Shown here piece after piece: positions 48,970-49,277 of a stretch of DNA of 49,277 nucleotides (positions are counted from its first letter, which is position 1; each line of letters begins with the position of its first letter). The translations under genes and the position numbers were made by a program. Under the pieces are notes generated by a model. That model did not search any database, was not told where the DNA came from, and worked only from the letters and a program-made list of their open reading frames with translations. The DNA lies in the IMG/VR virus record IMGVR_UViG_3300010151_005441, positions 1 through 49,277 of that record; one strand, 5' to 3'. Source of the DNA: a virus.

Positions 48970-49168
48970 CTTTTTGGATTACCTCAATATAGAGGGGCAG
49001 CACAATCTTAACTGGCGGGTAGTTACCTTGAGAATCGTAATCGAAAGCGACCCCAAATTGTTTTCTACCCGTGGGGTGCAGCTGTTCTTCCTCCACGATG
49101 ACACCTATATCACCCTTGCAGAGAGTGTAAGAATCTTTTACCACCTTTACCGCATCACCTACTTTCAC
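48962..49168 (-). CDS. Small SH3/KOW-like protein
   Basis: 68 aa from a GTG with GAGGTGA upstream. MKVGDAVKVVKDSYTL, KGDIGVIVEEEQLH and QFGVAFDYDSQG are the clearest example of the G-D-x-V-K-V ... G-V-I-V pattern in this region. It overlaps genes on both sides. Function unknown. Confidence 0.65.
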   Translation of the reverse strand: MKVGDAVKVVKDSYTLCKGDIGVIVEEEQLHPTGRKQFGVAFDYDSQGNYPPVKIVLPLYIEVIQKDA

Positions 49169-49277
49169 TGATCACCTCAAACCACTCATACACGTCGTGG
49201 CCCCCGGGGGTCAAGTCATAACAGACGTCCTCACCGGCATCAAACCATTTGATGATAATATATTCTTTTTCTTTCAC
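49155..49277 (-). CDS. Small hypothetical protein (5' end at or beyond the edge)
   Basis: The frame is open from the right edge to a TGA at 49155-49157, 40 codons plus stop. A GTG falls exactly at the edge (49277-49275), so it may be complete or partial. It is short, with KWFDAGEDVCYDLTPGGHDV and YEWFEVISESR, resembling short regulatory or linker proteins. It overlaps the next gene start by 14 bases. Confidence 0.5.
   Translation of the reverse strand: MKEKEYIIIKWFDAGEDVCYDLTPGGHDVYEWFEVISESR

Noticed and set aside
45390-49168. CRISPR array or direct DNA repeats in the small-gene cluster
   Set aside because: Similarity is only in protein pattern; no repeated DNA units of even spacing are present.

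Overview
This window reads as part of the genome of a large, virulent, tailed double-stranded DNA phage with a contractile tail, distantly related to the T4 superfamily. The evidence is a run of tail and baseplate genes, including a gp53-like wedge protein, followed by T4-style replication genes (gp32-like SSB, UvsX/RecA, gp41/DnaB-like helicase, RNase H-type exonuclease). Genes are very tightly packed, with many 1-20 nt start/stop overlaps and frequent GTG and TTG starts. I see no integrase, transposase or CRISPR array. No gap between genes exceeds about 105 bases. The host is not known. Lipoprotein signals, a MopE-like calcium/metal-binding repeat protein and a B12-dependent ribonucleotide reductase point to a Gram-negative, possibly myxobacteria-like or other aquatic host; this is inference.

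Layout. (1) 1-7248, plus strand: virion genes, from a tape-measure-like protein cut by the left edge to several large tail/baseplate proteins. (2) 7245-20834: replication, recombination and nucleotide metabolism, with a minimal family A DNA polymerase, MazG-like pyrophosphohydrolase, possible tubulin-fold protein, SSB, UvsX, deaminase, flap exonuclease, FkbM methyltransferase, helicase, class II RNR, GroES-like co-chaperonin, lytic transglycosylase and a nucleotidyltransferase-like protein. (3) 20882-27103: full-length DnaE-type polymerase, dUTPase, Dam-type methyltransferase, IMPDH/GMPR-family enzyme and a sigma-region-4-like mini-protein. (4) 27183-36183: acidic protein, membrane metalloprotease, ClpP, amidase, nuclease-like 555-aa protein, GroEL, coiled-coil membrane protein and Hsp20, closed by a strong terminator. 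(5) 36288-46679: a 963-aa unknown, a divergent HPD protein, a LeuA-regulatory-domain-like protein, a lipoprotein-rich surface cassette (phosphomannomutase, MopE/VWA lipoprotein, trypsin-like lipoprotein) and a truncated DnaJ. (6) 46676-49277, minus strand: mannose-type cupin, ThyX, tRNA-Arg(UCU) and several small SH3/KOW-like proteins.

How it works together. The phage appears to bring much of its own DNA synthesis: two polymerases of unrelated families, helicase, SSB, recombinase, and a near-complete dNTP supply (NrdJ, ThyX, dUTPase, deaminase, MazG). It also carries an unusually broad protein-folding and protease set (GroEL, GroES, DnaJ, a second HPD protein, Hsp20, ClpP). A sugar route (PMI-like cupin, eukaryotic-type PMM, nucleotidyltransferase-like protein) suggests nucleotide-sugar synthesis.

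The most unusual signals are: four promoters placed so that transcription should begin at the A of the ATG (leaderless mRNAs); a phage-encoded MopE/von Willebrand A lipoprotein next to a trypsin-like lipoprotein; a tRNA overlapping the 3' end of a coding sequence whose stop codon lies in the anticodon loop; a hairpin at the 5' end of the SSB mRNA; and apparent over-representation of the 8-bp palindrome GGCGCGCC.
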